Shown: positions 43,253 through 53,086, numbered from the stretch's first letter. The stretch is 56,753 bases of DNA from Gammaproteobacteria bacterium (GCA_017854775.1 JAFMHC010000006.1:1-56753), one strand, 5' to 3'. Program-made: numbers and translations. The notes: generated by a model from the sequence alone, not told the origin.

Positions 43253-45703
43253 CTAATCTTCAAGTGCATAGGCGATTACATATCCGCCTTTACCGTCGAC
43301 ACCTTGTGAGTCTAGGTAGGTTCCACTTCTAGGATCTCTTGGGTAGCGCCAGCTAGGGTTGGGTACGGTAACAATCAGATGCTGCTTACCGTTTTTTTGG
43401 GATTGATAGGTCATAGGTTGGGCCTGACTATTGCCAGGCAAACCCGCAGACCACTTAACTTCACCACTACGAACATCAAAGGCGCGCACGGTGCTATCCA
43501 TCGCGGACGACATAAATGTAAGGCCACCTCGAGTAGTTAGAGTACTGCCTTGCACAGCAACGCCGACGTCAAAAGGAAGCCCCGAGCGTATGCCAAAAGG
43601 TCCCGCTTCTTTCATGCTGCCTAGAGGTCGACTCCAAAGCAACTCACGGGTATTAAGATCGATCACGGCTATGCGAGACCATGGCGGTTCAAAACAAGGA
43701 ACTCCTGTGCCCAAACGCGACAAGAATGGTTGTGGCATGCCGTAATAGTTAATGCGTGCATGGTCGTAAGGGTTATCTGGGTCTGGGTCGCGAGGCTCAG
43801 GTATCGGGGAGTCCGGATTTAATCGTACAGCGGGATGATTTTCCCCTAACAGGAATTTAGCAATCGGGCCCGCTTTAGCCACTTGTTCAGGCGTGAATAA
43901 CATAAGTCGATGAACCAACAGCATCGGAGTCGCCACCAGTAGACCGTTGTCCGCATCCACAGAGACACTGCCCCAGTTAAAGCCTCCAAAGTTACCTGGG
44001 GCAATCAACGTTCCGCCAGTCAGAAGAGGCCCGACGGCAGTAGGTGGCGTATACATTCCATCATAGCGGGTCATCTTATACTCAATACGGCAGACCATCT
44101 GATCAAGCGGCGTCAAGCCCCACATATCTTTTTCATGTCGATACGGGTGGAAATTAGGCAAAGCTGATACCGGCTGCGTGGGAGAAAGATACTCACCAGC
44201 TTCTGGATTTTGCGGCGCGGCTTGTTCTTCCATCGGAAAAACCTGAGTGCCATCACGTCGATCCAACAGGAATATATCGCCCATTTTGGTTGGAACCGCC
44301 ACCGCAGGTACGCGCTCACCATCGCGATCGACGTCTACCAACACAGGCTGTGCTGGCAAATCATAATCCCATATGTCGTGGTGAACGGTTTGATACTTCC
44401 AACGTGCAGCTCCAGTAGCTGCGTCAATTGCGACAACACTGGAAGAGAACTCATCATCAAAAGACCTTCTTGCTCCACCATAATAATCTGGAGGAGGATT
44501 TCCGGTAGGCGCGTAAACTAAATCGAGCTCAGAGTCGTAGCTCATGACTGTCCAAACATTGGGAGTCCCTGGTGTATAAGTTTCGCCTTCTGCAGGTTCA
44601 CCGTGTTCTCCAGGGTTTCCAAGGTCCCATGCCCAAACAAAGTCGCCGTTCAAAACATCATAAGCACGTACTACCCCTGAAGGCATTCCTAGCTCTTGTG
44701 TGTCTGCCACCATACCGCCAACTACCAATACATCTCCCGCTACCAGCGGAGGTGCAGTTACTGAATACTGATAGTCGTGAGTTATCCCCATTCCTTTGGT
44801 TAAGTCGACCTCTCCATCTTCGCCAAAGTCGCTACATCGCTCGCCAGTCGAGGCATCTAATGCAATTAACCGAGCGTCTAAGGCACCGATAACAACGCGT
44901 TTTGAGCACTCACCTGTATAATCTGCGGGAGCCTCGTGATAACCAACACCGCGACAGGTTTTCATATACTGGCTTTGAGAAGACAGCTGTATTTCAGGAT
45001 CATGACGCCAGATTTCTTCTCCAGTATCACTATCAAGTGCGATTACAATATTATCTGCAGCGCAAATATAAAGATGGTTACCCACCTGCAGTGGTACTGA
45101 TTTAAAAACCTCGCTAACGCCAGTGCGGAACCGCCAAACTTCTTTTAATTCGCTGACAGTCTCAGTATTAATTTGATCAACTTCAGCAAAGCGCGAACCT
45201 CCTGCACTGTTGCCCCAATGACGCCAATCAATAGCAGGCTCAGCCTTACTTACCTCACGCACCGTTCCGGTGCCGTTTTGAATGTAACCTTGACCAGCGG
45301 CAATCGCTAATACCGCAACCGTTGCAATGCTTGGAATAACTATCCATTTCTGTGAGTACGTATCTGTATTTCCTTTACGCTCAAGTGACTTATGATACCA
45401 AGGCGTTACGAACCAAAGACCTAAAACTGCAAACATTGCCACCCGTGGCAATAGCGATAGAAAGTCTAAGTCAGCTTCGTAAATAGCCCACACCAACGTC
45501 GCCGCAAGCAAGCCGCCATAAACTTTTATAGCTCTGGTGTCCCCACGTATCAATGACCACCACGTGACAAGTACCGCTACGCCAGCTAATACGTAGTAAA
45601 CACTACCGCCTAAATATGCAAGATAACCGCCTAACAAAACACAAAGGACTCCAAACAAGGAGAGGAAGGTCACCAGTAACCAGTGCGCGATTCGTTGCAT
45701 CAT
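43253..45703 (-). CDS. Membrane-bound PQQ-dependent dehydrogenase (glucose/quinate/shikimate family)
   Basis: 816 aa. Residues 1-130 contain about five membrane helices (LLGGYLAYLGGSVYYVLAG), as in membrane glucose dehydrogenase. The periplasmic eight-bladed propeller starts at IDWRHWGNSAGGSRFAEVD. It includes HDIWDYDLPAQPVLVD (PQQ-binding His/Asp), WGLTPLDQMVCRIEY and a tryptophan-docking pattern in the blades (ALDASTGERCSDFGEDG). The enzyme oxidises a hydroxyl group with PQQ and passes electrons to ubiquinone. In this operon with an SDR, a VOC protein and an epoxide-hydrolase-like protein the substrate may be an alcohol other than glucose. No pqq synthesis genes are in the window. Confidence 0.92.
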   Translation of the reverse strand: MMQRIAHWLLVTFLSLFGVLCVLLGGYLAYLGGSVYYVLAGVAVLVTWWSLIRGDTRAIKVYGGLLAATLVWAIYEADLDFLSLLPRVAMFAVLGLWFVTPWYHKSLERKGNTDTYSQKWIVIPSIATVAVLAIAAGQGYIQNGTGTVREVSKAEPAIDWRHWGNSAGGSRFAEVDQINTETVSELKEVWRFRTGVSEVFKSVPLQVGNHLYICAADNIVIALDSDTGEEIWRHDPEIQLSSQSQYMKTCRGVGYHEAPADYTGECSKRVVIGALDARLIALDASTGERCSDFGEDGEVDLTKGMGITHDYQYSVTAPPLVAGDVLVVGGMVADTQELGMPSGVVRAYDVLNGDFVWAWDLGNPGEHGEPAEGETYTPGTPNVWTVMSYDSELDLVYAPTGNPPPDYYGGARRSFDDEFSSSVVAIDAATGAARWKYQTVHHDIWDYDLPAQPVLVDVDRDGERVPAVAVPTKMGDIFLLDRRDGTQVFPMEEQAAPQNPEAGEYLSPTQPVSALPNFHPYRHEKDMWGLTPLDQMVCRIEYKMTRYDGMYTPPTAVGPLLTGGTLIAPGNFGGFNWGSVSVDADNGLLVATPMLLVHRLMLFTPEQVAKAGPIAKFLLGENHPAVRLNPDSPIPEPRDPDPDNPYDHARINYYGMPQPFLSRLGTGVPCFEPPWSRIAVIDLNTRELLWSRPLGSMKEAGPFGIRSGLPFDVGVAVQGSTLTTRGGLTFMSSAMDSTVRAFDVRSGEVKWSAGLPGNSQAQPMTYQSQKNGKQHLIVTVPNPSWRYPRDPRSGTYLDSQGVDGKGGYVIAYALED

Positions 45704-45753
45704 CGTTTAATACTCTGTGTTTGGATTTGAGTTAATAAGTGAAGGGCGCTTTA

Positions 45754-46512
45754 TTACATAGGGTGAATTGTATGGCCACCATCTAAAACAACACTTTGAC
45801 CTGTCATAAAATCGCTTTGGCAAGAGGCAAGAAAGGCCGCTATGCCTTCCATATCTTCTAACTTACCGATACGACCAATCGCGGAACGTCGTTTAGCCGC
45901 ATCTTGAAACGCTTGGCTGGTCTGAATGGACATTTCCGTTTCAATAAAACCAGGCAAGATTGCGTTCACTTGTATTCCGGCCTGGCCTAGCTCAACCGCA
46001 AGCGCTTGAACCAAGCCCCGCACTGCGGCTTTGGTTGTTGAATACCCCGCAGCACCTCCTGTACCTACGAGTGCAGCAACGGATGACGTAACTACCAACT
46101 TACCACCCGTTTTATGTTTGAGCATATAGTCTGTCACTGGCGCCCAAGTTTGCACCACACTCATCAAATTCAAATCAATTGTCTTAAGCCAATCAGCACG
46201 ACTGGTCATATGCGACATGCCCCGAAAACCTCCGCCACCTGCATTCGCAAAACAAGCATGCACCGAACCAAACCGTTCAATAGTTTGCTCGAATACAGAC
46301 GCAATATTTGCTTCATCTGTTACATCACAGACAAACGCTTCGACGTCACCGCCCATTTCTCTGAGTTCAGCCACTGCAGTCGCATTTTTTCGCTCGTCTC
46401 GCCCCCAAATTGCGACCTTAGAGCCGCACTTAACTAAGCCACGACCATATGCCAAACCTAAACCGCCGTTGCCACCGGTTACGATCGATACTTTATCTGA
46501 TAAATCAAACAT
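45754..46512 (-). CDS. SDR-family oxidoreductase
   Basis: 252 aa, classical SDR. The cofactor motif is VTGGNGGLGLAYGRGL and CFANAGGGGF is the NAG motif. The catalytic Ser lies in VVTSSVAALVGTG, and Tyr/Lys in GYSTTKAAVRGL. INAILPGFIETEM and VLDGGHTIHPM complete the family signature. NAD(P)H-linked oxidation of an alcohol or reduction of a ketone is expected. It lies 8 bp after the VOC gene and 50 bp before the PQQ dehydrogenase. Confidence 0.9.
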   Translation of the reverse strand: MFDLSDKVSIVTGGNGGLGLAYGRGLVKCGSKVAIWGRDERKNATAVAELREMGGDVEAFVCDVTDEANIASVFEQTIERFGSVHACFANAGGGGFRGMSHMTSRADWLKTIDLNLMSVVQTWAPVTDYMLKHKTGGKLVVTSSVAALVGTGGAAGYSTTKAAVRGLVQALAVELGQAGIQVNAILPGFIETEMSIQTSQAFQDAAKRRSAIGRIGKLEDMEGIAAFLASCQSDFMTGQSVVLDGGHTIHPM

Positions 46513-46520
46513 CTTTGCTC

Positions 46521-47585
46521 CTAAATACCATTTCCTGAAAAATTCTTAGATGAAACTACACTTGTCGATACCACTTTCTGAAGGCCAATAAGATTGCCAT
46601 CTGGGTCACGACCAAAAACAATATTGCCGCCCAACATGGGAACAATATCACTAACTATTTTTCCACCAGCTTTCTCGAATAAGCTACGAGCCTTATTAAT
46701 ATCTTTAACGTCAAATACGATCATGTTATAGCCAAGAGCATCGAGCGGTCGGGGCTCGGCCGGCACCTCTGTAGGGTGGCTAACGTACTCAATTATCTCG
46801 AACTCTAAGTTACGTACTTGGAACCAAGACATCTTGATCTTACTTTCGTCCAAACCTGAAACCATATCTATCTTTTCATTAGAGAAACCGAAGAAACGGC
46901 CTGCTCGACGAGGATTTGGCTCTTCTAACAGGACTGAATAAAATTTCACTATTCGGTCCATATCTGTGGTCGATATAGAGACATGGCGAATTCTATAATC
47001 GTTCTTCGGTGGCTCAGGCAAGTTTAAAGCTGCTACGTCCACATGCTCTACTTCAAACATTATGCCGTCAGGGTCTTTCGCATAGGCATACGAGACTGGA
47101 TTCTTCGGGTTCAACTTAACCATTTCGGGGTTACCCATAGTTGACGCTCCGCCCTTTAGAAACTTCTGATACGAACCAGTCACTGCGTTTACTTGATAAC
47201 AAACATGTGCGATGCCAGGGCCATTAACGGGAACCGGCGATTGTTGTAAAGCGTCGCCTTGCTCAGAGTTGAATTGCATAAACAGAAGTTGTGTATTGAC
47301 ACTTCGCATTAGGCGCGACTTTATGTTGATTGAATCGTCTATTTTTAAAGCGATAGAAAGTTCGTTACCTATTCCATCGCTAGCAACTGCAGATAAATCA
47401 GCCGCTGATGAATACAAGGCTGCCGAAGACTCTATATCACTAACCGTCATTCCAACGAAATTAACGCCATCTATGACGGCCCATGCCCTGTCGAGAGGCT
47501 TAGTGCTGACGGTAGGAAAGAATACTTGCTTAACAACAATCGCAATTATGACGGTTGATACGGCGATTAATAATTTGGTTTTCAC
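46521..47585 (-). CDS. VOC-family protein with two glyoxalase-type domains
   Basis: 354 aa with an N-terminal membrane anchor or signal (LLIAVSTVIIAIVVKQVFF). Two VOC modules follow. The first starts at VIDGVNFVGMTVSDIESSA and ends in YAKDPDGIMFEVEHVD. The second starts at YRIRHVSISTTDMDRIVKF and ends in FGRDPDGNLIGLQKV. Metal ligands are likely the His of IAHVCYQV or RHVSIS and the Glu of FEVEHVD. VOC proteins include extradiol dioxygenases, isomerases and lyases; an exported or membrane-anchored one is unusual. It is the first gene of the minus-strand unit, divergent from the TonB receptor gene. Confidence 0.8.
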   Translation of the reverse strand: MKTKLLIAVSTVIIAIVVKQVFFPTVSTKPLDRAWAVIDGVNFVGMTVSDIESSAALYSSAADLSAVASDGIGNELSIALKIDDSINIKSRLMRSVNTQLLFMQFNSEQGDALQQSPVPVNGPGIAHVCYQVNAVTGSYQKFLKGGASTMGNPEMVKLNPKNPVSYAYAKDPDGIMFEVEHVDVAALNLPEPPKNDYRIRHVSISTTDMDRIVKFYSVLLEEPNPRRAGRFFGFSNEKIDMVSGLDESKIKMSWFQVRNLEFEIIEYVSHPTEVPAEPRPLDALGYNMIVFDVKDINKARSLFEKAGGKIVSDIVPMLGGNIVFGRDPDGNLIGLQKVVSTSVVSSKNFSGNGI

Positions 47586-47816
47586 GATTTATCCTCAAAA
47601 TTCCCAAGCGTCAGAAACACTGAAAGGCCTTGGAAACAGTAGGTTCTGGCAGTTGCTTAACTCCCTTACAAGGGTAAATAGTAACATTTAAGTGAACTAA
47701 AGGTCAATTAAGTTGCTTTTAATTGTCTTATTTGGCCCAATGTGCCAATATAAGTGACTGTTAGTATAATTAAATGCAATTAAAATTATCAAAATTTAGA
47801 ATGAGGAGATAAGAGA

Positions 47817-50363
47817 ATGCGTCCAATTAAGAAGTTTTCTAGGAACAGGCTATGCTTAAGCATTAGTGCGGTTTTGTTGATGTCATCTATGTCTTTGCAC
47901 GCACAAAATGCGCAGCAAGACGACAACACAGGCACTCTCGAAGAGCTAGTGGTAACCGCTACCAAACGTGCCCAAACGTTGCAAAGCACGCCAATTGCGG
48001 TTTCGGTCGTCACCAGAGATGACATCGATAAAGCTGAAATCAAAGATGTCTTTGACCTGCAAGCAACCGTCCCGTCACTACAGGTTGGTCAAGGCTCAAG
48101 TACAATCGGTGCAGGTTTCGTGATTCGTGGTTTTGGCGGTATTTCGAGTAACGCTGGTATCGAACCATCGGTAGGTGTCTTCATTGATGGCATTTATCGC
48201 TCTCGATCATCTGCCCAAATTTCCGATTTTTCCAATGTTGAGCGTGTAGAAGTGTTACGTGGTCCACAATCGACATTATTCGGCAAAAACGCATCAGTTG
48301 GTGTAGTGTCAATACTAACTCGCAAACCTGAATTCGAATCAAAGACTGATCTGTCCGCTACCGTTGGCGACAACAGTACGATTCGATTAAACGGTAACTT
48401 TACAGGCCCAATTAGCGACACAGTCGCCTATCGCGTTTCGGCAAACATCAATAAACGAGATGGATACGCTACTAACCTCGAATCCGGCTCTGATATCAAC
48501 GACCGTGACCGCTGGGGTATACAAGGACAACTACTTTACGCTCCAAATGATGATCTCAAAATTAGAGTCATCGCAGACTACGATGAAATCGACGAGAGCT
48601 GCTGCCTAACGGCAAACATTGTAAGTGGCCCAGTAACCGACTTTGTTGTTGGATCGCTTGGTCGTTTTGTTGACGAAGACCCGTTTTCTTTCAACGGCTT
48701 TTCTAATCTTGATCCCGTCAACCAAATCGAAAATGCTGGCCTATCAGTACACATCGATAAGACGCTGGCGTTCGCTGATTTCACATCGATCACGTCATAC
48801 CGAACCACTGATTCGTTTACATTCAATGATGCCGACGCGACGTCTGCAGACATTGCAACTAGCTTAAACACTGGCGACGTTGAAACACTTACTCAAGAAT
48901 TCAGATTAGCGTCGAAGGATACGGCCTCTCAATTCAGCTGGCTGGTCGGGGCCTCGTATTTTGATGAGACAATCGACTTTCCAGGAGATTTTTTATACGG
49001 CAACGACTTTCGAGCGTTTGCAGACGGCCTCTCAGGCAATGGATTGACTCTTGCTGAAGCCGCATTAGGTCTGCCTATTGGTTCTACATTTGGCCAATCT
49101 GGCCAAGGCCCAAGTGAGCAACGCGGGCAAGACAATCAGTCGTTCTCTGTCTTCGGTAACCTCGACTGGAACCTAACTGATCAGCTAACTGCTACCGTTG
49201 GGCTAAGCTATATCGATGACCAGAAAGAAGCATTCCTAAGCCAAGTAAATACTGATGTTTTCTCAGGCTTAGACTTTGTTGCTCTAGGTTTCGGTGGAAT
49301 CCTTAGCGGCTTTGGAATTAACCCCCGCGACCCTGCTGCTATTGGCGCTTTTGCCGCTGCGAACCCAGGAGTGTTTGCGGCGATTCAAGCTAGCGCACAA
49401 AACCCAGCGACCAACCCTCTTCTTGGTCTAAGAGGGTTGCAATTTAACCCTCCGTTTCTAGATTTTCCAAACTCAGTTGAAGACGGAAAATCGTCGGATG
49501 ACAAAGTTACTTATAACGTAAGATTGGCCTATGATGTAAACGACAGCGTCAGCGTCTATGCATCTTACGCGACTGGTTTTAAAGCGACATCGTTCAATTT
49601 ATCGCGTAACTCGCGACCGTCCCCAAGCGATTTCATTCCAGGATCTCCGGTTACAGGCCCAGCATCATCTCCGATTCGTGATGCTGGTCTTGCGGTTGCT
49701 AACCTAACCACTGGCACTCGATTTGCTGCCCCGGAAGAAACCGAAGTGTTTGAACTCGGCCTTAAGGCACAGTTCGATACGGTTAGTCTGAACGTTGCAG
49801 TGTTTGACCAAATCGTAGAAGACTTTCAATCAAACATTTTTACTGGCGTGGGCTTTGCGCTTTCTAACGCTGGTGAGCAATCAACCAGCGGCGTAGAAAT
49901 TGACGGTCGGTGGGCAGTTAACAACGCTCTAACGGTATCTTTTGGTGGTGCTTTCTATGATCCTAAGTTTGATAGCTTCGTAAATTCGCCAAGCGGTGAT
50001 CTTAGCGGTGAGCGCCCAGCTGGCGTGTCTCGTACATCGACTTCACTCGCATTCAACTATGACTTCCAAATTTCAGACATAGAAGGTTTTGTCCGAGCTG
50101 ATTGGCAGCATTCAGGTGCGACCAACTACACCGACAACCCTAGTCTCCAACAGCTAATCGGGTTTCAGCGCGAATTTGATTTGGTCAATGCGTCGATCGG
50201 CTTTACTTGGCCGAGCAGTACCAGCGTGACTCTATGGGGCAGAAACATCTTAGATGAGCAATACATAACTGGCGCCTTTCCAGCAATTGCACAAAGTGGC
50301 TCAGTATCGGGTTTTGCAAATCAACCAGCCTCCTATGGCGTAACTATTCGTCAGCGCTTCTAA
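47817..50363 (+). CDS. TonB-dependent outer membrane receptor
   Basis: 848 aa. Signal peptide (LSISAVLLMSSMSLHAQ), then a TonB box-like LEELVVTATKRAQ. The plug domain has TPIAVSVVTRDDIDKAEI and VERVEVLRGPQSTLFGKNA, and a 22-strand barrel ends in VTIRQRF with the terminal aromatic. A good GAGGAG ribosome site lies upstream. The plug pattern is that of receptors for hydrophobic or complex carbon sources rather than siderophores. It is divergent from the four-gene catabolic operon and should import its substrate. Confidence 0.93.
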   Translation: MRPIKKFSRNRLCLSISAVLLMSSMSLHAQNAQQDDNTGTLEELVVTATKRAQTLQSTPIAVSVVTRDDIDKAEIKDVFDLQATVPSLQVGQGSSTIGAGFVIRGFGGISSNAGIEPSVGVFIDGIYRSRSSAQISDFSNVERVEVLRGPQSTLFGKNASVGVVSILTRKPEFESKTDLSATVGDNSTIRLNGNFTGPISDTVAYRVSANINKRDGYATNLESGSDINDRDRWGIQGQLLYAPNDDLKIRVIADYDEIDESCCLTANIVSGPVTDFVVGSLGRFVDEDPFSFNGFSNLDPVNQIENAGLSVHIDKTLAFADFTSITSYRTTDSFTFNDADATSADIATSLNTGDVETLTQEFRLASKDTASQFSWLVGASYFDETIDFPGDFLYGNDFRAFADGLSGNGLTLAEAALGLPIGSTFGQSGQGPSEQRGQDNQSFSVFGNLDWNLTDQLTATVGLSYIDDQKEAFLSQVNTDVFSGLDFVALGFGGILSGFGINPRDPAAIGAFAAANPGVFAAIQASAQNPATNPLLGLRGLQFNPPFLDFPNSVEDGKSSDDKVTYNVRLAYDVNDSVSVYASYATGFKATSFNLSRNSRPSPSDFIPGSPVTGPASSPIRDAGLAVANLTTGTRFAAPEETEVFELGLKAQFDTVSLNVAVFDQIVEDFQSNIFTGVGFALSNAGEQSTSGVEIDGRWAVNNALTVSFGGAFYDPKFDSFVNSPSGDLSGERPAGVSRTSTSLAFNYDFQISDIEGFVRADWQHSGATNYTDNPSLQQLIGFQREFDLVNASIGFTWPSSTSVTLWGRNILDEQYITGAFPAIAQSGSVSGFANQPASYGVTIRQRF

Positions 50364-50450
50364 GCTGGCGCTAAGTTAGACGTAGTTTGCTACCTGGGCT
50401 TTTCACCTTCCAACTCGAAAAGTTCCGGTAGCATTTTTTTGCCGGTTCGA

Positions 50451-51080
50451 TTAGCGTTTTAACTCCCGTTGGCGTGTAAGGTAGTCATTACGAGCCGCAG
50501 TACAGGATCCAATGATCATACTGACTGTAAGATCTTCGAGCTCGTCCCTATCCACCTTCTCTCTAAGTAAGTACTCACCAGCGGACGCCGGCAAACCAAA
50601 CGATATGTCGGTTGCAGCTCGCGCTATGTGCATTGGCATATCAAAGTGCTTGGAGACAATCGAAGCGAGGTAATCAACCGCAGCTTTGCGACCGTAGTCG
50701 GTAGGGTCATGCATGTTTGATACGCTTGGCTCCGACTGCAGACGCTCAATAATTAGCCCTCTCTCATCTATATAACTGAGATACTCATGCGTAATATTAC
50801 GCACCAACTCTTCAAACGTTCTAGCATTCTCAGCGGCACTAGCCTGTAGCCGCCTGAGCTGCTGAAGCTCTCGCTTTAATAGCTCTTTCAATAGATCGGT
50901 CAAGCTATCAAAATACTTGTACATCAGAGACTTGCTGATGCCAGCATTTCGACTTATCTGCTCCATAGACAAATTTGATATGCCCTCGCTGGCAATAATT
51001 TTCGCCGTGTTGTCGAGTATCATCGACCGCCTAACCTTTGGGCTATATCTTTGCCTAGTTTTTTCTTGCTTAGTTTTCAC
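50451..51080 (-). CDS. TetR/AcrR-family transcriptional regulator
   Basis: 209 aa. The N-terminal HTH is clear: RRSMILDNTAKIIASEG, then LSMEQISRNAGISKSLMYK and YFDSLTDLLKELL. The C-terminal ligand domain is variable (ERLQSEPSVSNMHDPTDYG). It is convergent with the receptor gene and probably controls the receptor and catabolic operon in response to their substrate (inference). A very basic N terminus (KTKQEKTRQRY) precedes the HTH. Confidence 0.9.
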   Translation of the reverse strand: MKTKQEKTRQRYSPKVRRSMILDNTAKIIASEGISNLSMEQISRNAGISKSLMYKYFDSLTDLLKELLKRELQQLRRLQASAAENARTFEELVRNITHEYLSYIDERGLIIERLQSEPSVSNMHDPTDYGRKAAVDYLASIVSKHFDMPMHIARAATDISFGLPASAGEYLLREKVDRDELEDLTVSMIIGSCTAARNDYLTRQRELKR

Positions 51081-51458
51081 TTTAATCTTGGACCTCGAAA
51101 AACAGTGGCTAGATTATAACAACTAATACGCGTTAACCCTTACATTACGCAATGATAAAAAGAAGCAAGCAATCGCAGCACTCATTAGGTTTGCGATAAA
51201 GGCCACGGTAACTGCTCTTAGCCCCTTTTCAGTCATTACCGAAAATGTGTTTTCTAAGTGTTCTTGATAACACCATTACCAAGTTCTCATCAGTAAAGAT
51301 AGCAGCAAACTGCAGCATATAATGATAACTGCTAGAAAGTACTGAAGTTTCTAAATCATAGAATACGAGATTCATTTGAACCTTTCAGCTTCATTCTGGA
51401 AGCCCAATAATATACATTTTGTATAGTGAACAAATCGATTGTGCGTAAAAGTTGTGCG
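51081..51458. other. Intergenic region between tetR and the integrase-associated tract
   Basis: About 380 bp, AT-rich, containing the tetR promoter. I see no gene or repeat here. Confidence 0.3.
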
Positions 51459-51605
51459 TTAACTCCGCAGGAGTTATCCATGACTTTTTCCACATGAGCG
51501 CTGTAGATCTTATCCACATAATTTCACGACTATGGCGAAGCCATCAAAAAAGGATCACTCCAAAGATCGTTCACTGTTGGGGAGTGAAATTCTGTGGGTA
51601 AGGTC
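51459..51605 (+). repeat. Copy B of the integrase-associated tract, with DnaA-box-like sites
   Basis: Same block order as 40838-40980. The hairpin AACTCCGCAGGAGTT is at 51461-51475, TTTTCCACA at 51486-51494 and a perfect DnaA-box consensus TTATCCACA at 51510-51518, followed by TATGGCGAAGCCA and CCAAAGATC. It lies directly downstream of the recombinase gene and may be part of its attachment or replication region. Confidence 0.75.
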
Positions 51606-51629
51606 GAACCAGAAATGAGTTTGTTTTCG

Positions 51630-52514
51630 CTAACCTAAATAAGTGCATGTCACATCAATTCGGCCATGACCTAATTCTTGAGAAATGATTAGCCTCGCCT
51701 TCAAAACTAGTTCTTGCTCTAGTTGAGTCAGTGTTGGTTTTTCACCGTCACATAACATTGGCGGCATAAGACCGTTACTTAATACAATGTAGCGCTGCTG
51801 TGCATAGTAATAGCGCAATCCATGTGCCTGCCTAATTCCAGCAATACCCAAGTGATGGTCTCTATGAGAGAGATACTGTCTATAAGTCATCTTTGCGGGA
51901 ATTAGCGATGCATTTTGATTTAGCGCTCCAATCTCTTTAAGTAATTCTCGTTGACCAGCAGTGGTAATAGGGATTGATCGAGCGCGGCCTCCTTTAGTCC
52001 AAGACTTTTTAAGTTCAACGCGGTCTTCTTTGATCGCCTTAGCTGGAATAAATTTGGCGGCCTCCTCTCGTCTCAATCCGAATTCTTGCTGTAAGCGAAG
52101 ACTAATCTTTAGGTGGTCAGGCAACTTACTAATTTGATGGTCGGTCAATTTAAATGCTTTGTTGTAGCCTGGCAGCCGTTGGCGGTTTGGTATGCCGAGC
52201 GCTCTATTATCTTTTGGAATTACCCCCGACTTATTGATCTTACGCGCCCACCATCTCAAGGTTGCCATTCTGTTTTTAATGGTGCCAGGGGATATCAATT
52301 TGTTGGTCGACTTTGATGGCTTGGTAAGCCAATATTCTACAAGCGCTATAACATGCCTAGCCCCAAGCGATTTAGCACCCATATGTCTGTAGCCCAGCTC
52401 TTTGAGTTGTTCGGCAAACAGTTTTAGTTGCTTCTTTCTTTGCGCTTGCGTGCCACGAGAGCCATCGTGGTTATGCTTGCAAAGGCCTAATAATTCATAA
52501 GTTAATTTGTCCAT
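51630..52514 (-). CDS. Tyrosine recombinase / integrase (Integrase_1 type)
   Basis: 294 aa. The N-terminal SAM-like core-binding domain is around LKLFAEQLKELGYRHMGAKSL. The catalytic domain has the first Arg in EFGLRREEAAKF, His-x-x-Arg as HGLRYYYAQQR, His in QELGHGRIDVT and the nucleophile tyrosine in CTYLG at the very C terminus. KSWTKGGRARSIPITTAGQ is the beta-hairpin with the catalytic lysine. Such recombinases are found on integrative elements and plasmids. It probably mobilised DNA in this region; a paired attachment site for it could not be fixed. Confidence 0.88.
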   Translation of the reverse strand: MDKLTYELLGLCKHNHDGSRGTQAQRKKQLKLFAEQLKELGYRHMGAKSLGARHVIALVEYWLTKPSKSTNKLISPGTIKNRMATLRWWARKINKSGVIPKDNRALGIPNRQRLPGYNKAFKLTDHQISKLPDHLKISLRLQQEFGLRREEAAKFIPAKAIKEDRVELKKSWTKGGRARSIPITTAGQRELLKEIGALNQNASLIPAKMTYRQYLSHRDHHLGIAGIRQAHGLRYYYAQQRYIVLSNGLMPPMLCDGEKPTLTQLEQELVLKARLIISQELGHGRIDVTCTYLG

Positions 52515-53047
52515 AACGATTCTCCGTTGGTTAGTGTTAATCCCGCAGCGGATTCAGCAAGCTGACCCGTGGATAAAGCGGGAAATTAAAGTCGCTCGTT
52601 ACACGACTTGCCAATTGGCTCGTTATGGAATAGCCACAACGTACTACGTAAAACCAAAATGATGGTTAGTCATAGGAACCTCCTAAAGGAAAGTAAATGA
52701 ATCAGGCACGCGCAAAGTGCCCTGACTCTAGTTGAGCTTAATGACAAAAAGCCCGCTGGATAAATGTATCTACACCGGATGGTTTGATACCTGGTTGGGT
52801 AAATGGCTTAGTAAAAAGCACATTAGAAAATCGCTTGTGGAAAGCGTACTAGCTAAAAGCGTAGTTGGTGCGCAAGCTTTGCGAAGCTCACTAAAAATCC
52901 CCAGTGGACGATGCTCTCAGGGGTATACATCGATGTTGTATTTACCCTAGCACAGAAATTTCGAGATTCAAAAGATTGTCGATGAATTCCTTGTCATCCC
53001 ATGGTCATCCTATAATTAAGGCTAATTAGCGCCTACATGCTAGCGTC
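52515..53047. other. Low-information region upstream of the integrase
   Basis: It contains the integrase promoter (52515-52700) and the doubtful small ORF at 52741-52950. The rest has no recognisable gene. Confidence 0.3.
52741..52950 (+). CDS. Small hypothetical ORF, doubtful
   Basis: 69 codons from ATG 52741, beginning MTKSPLDKCIYTGWFDTWLG, basic and aromatic. There is no ribosome binding site and no recognised family. It may be a small cargo gene or chance. Confidence 0.2.
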   Translation: MTKSPLDKCIYTGWFDTWLGKWLSKKHIRKSLVESVLAKSVVGAQALRSSLKIPSGRCSQGYTSMLYLP

Positions 53048-53086
53048 GCGCGCCCCGTCATTACCTGTTGTAATGACGGGGCGCGC
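53048..53086. repeat. Perfect 17-bp inverted repeat
   Basis: GCGCGCCCCGTCATTAC at 53048-53064 and its exact reverse complement at 53070-53086, with loop CTGTT. It is very GC-rich in AT-rich surroundings and has no T-run, so it is not a standard terminator. It lies just beyond the 3' end of the antitoxin-like gene. Confidence 0.95.

Noticed and set aside
51630-52514. Complete element boundaries for the integrase
   Set aside because: I could not find two matching direct repeats at suitable places; only scars and diverged tracts are visible.
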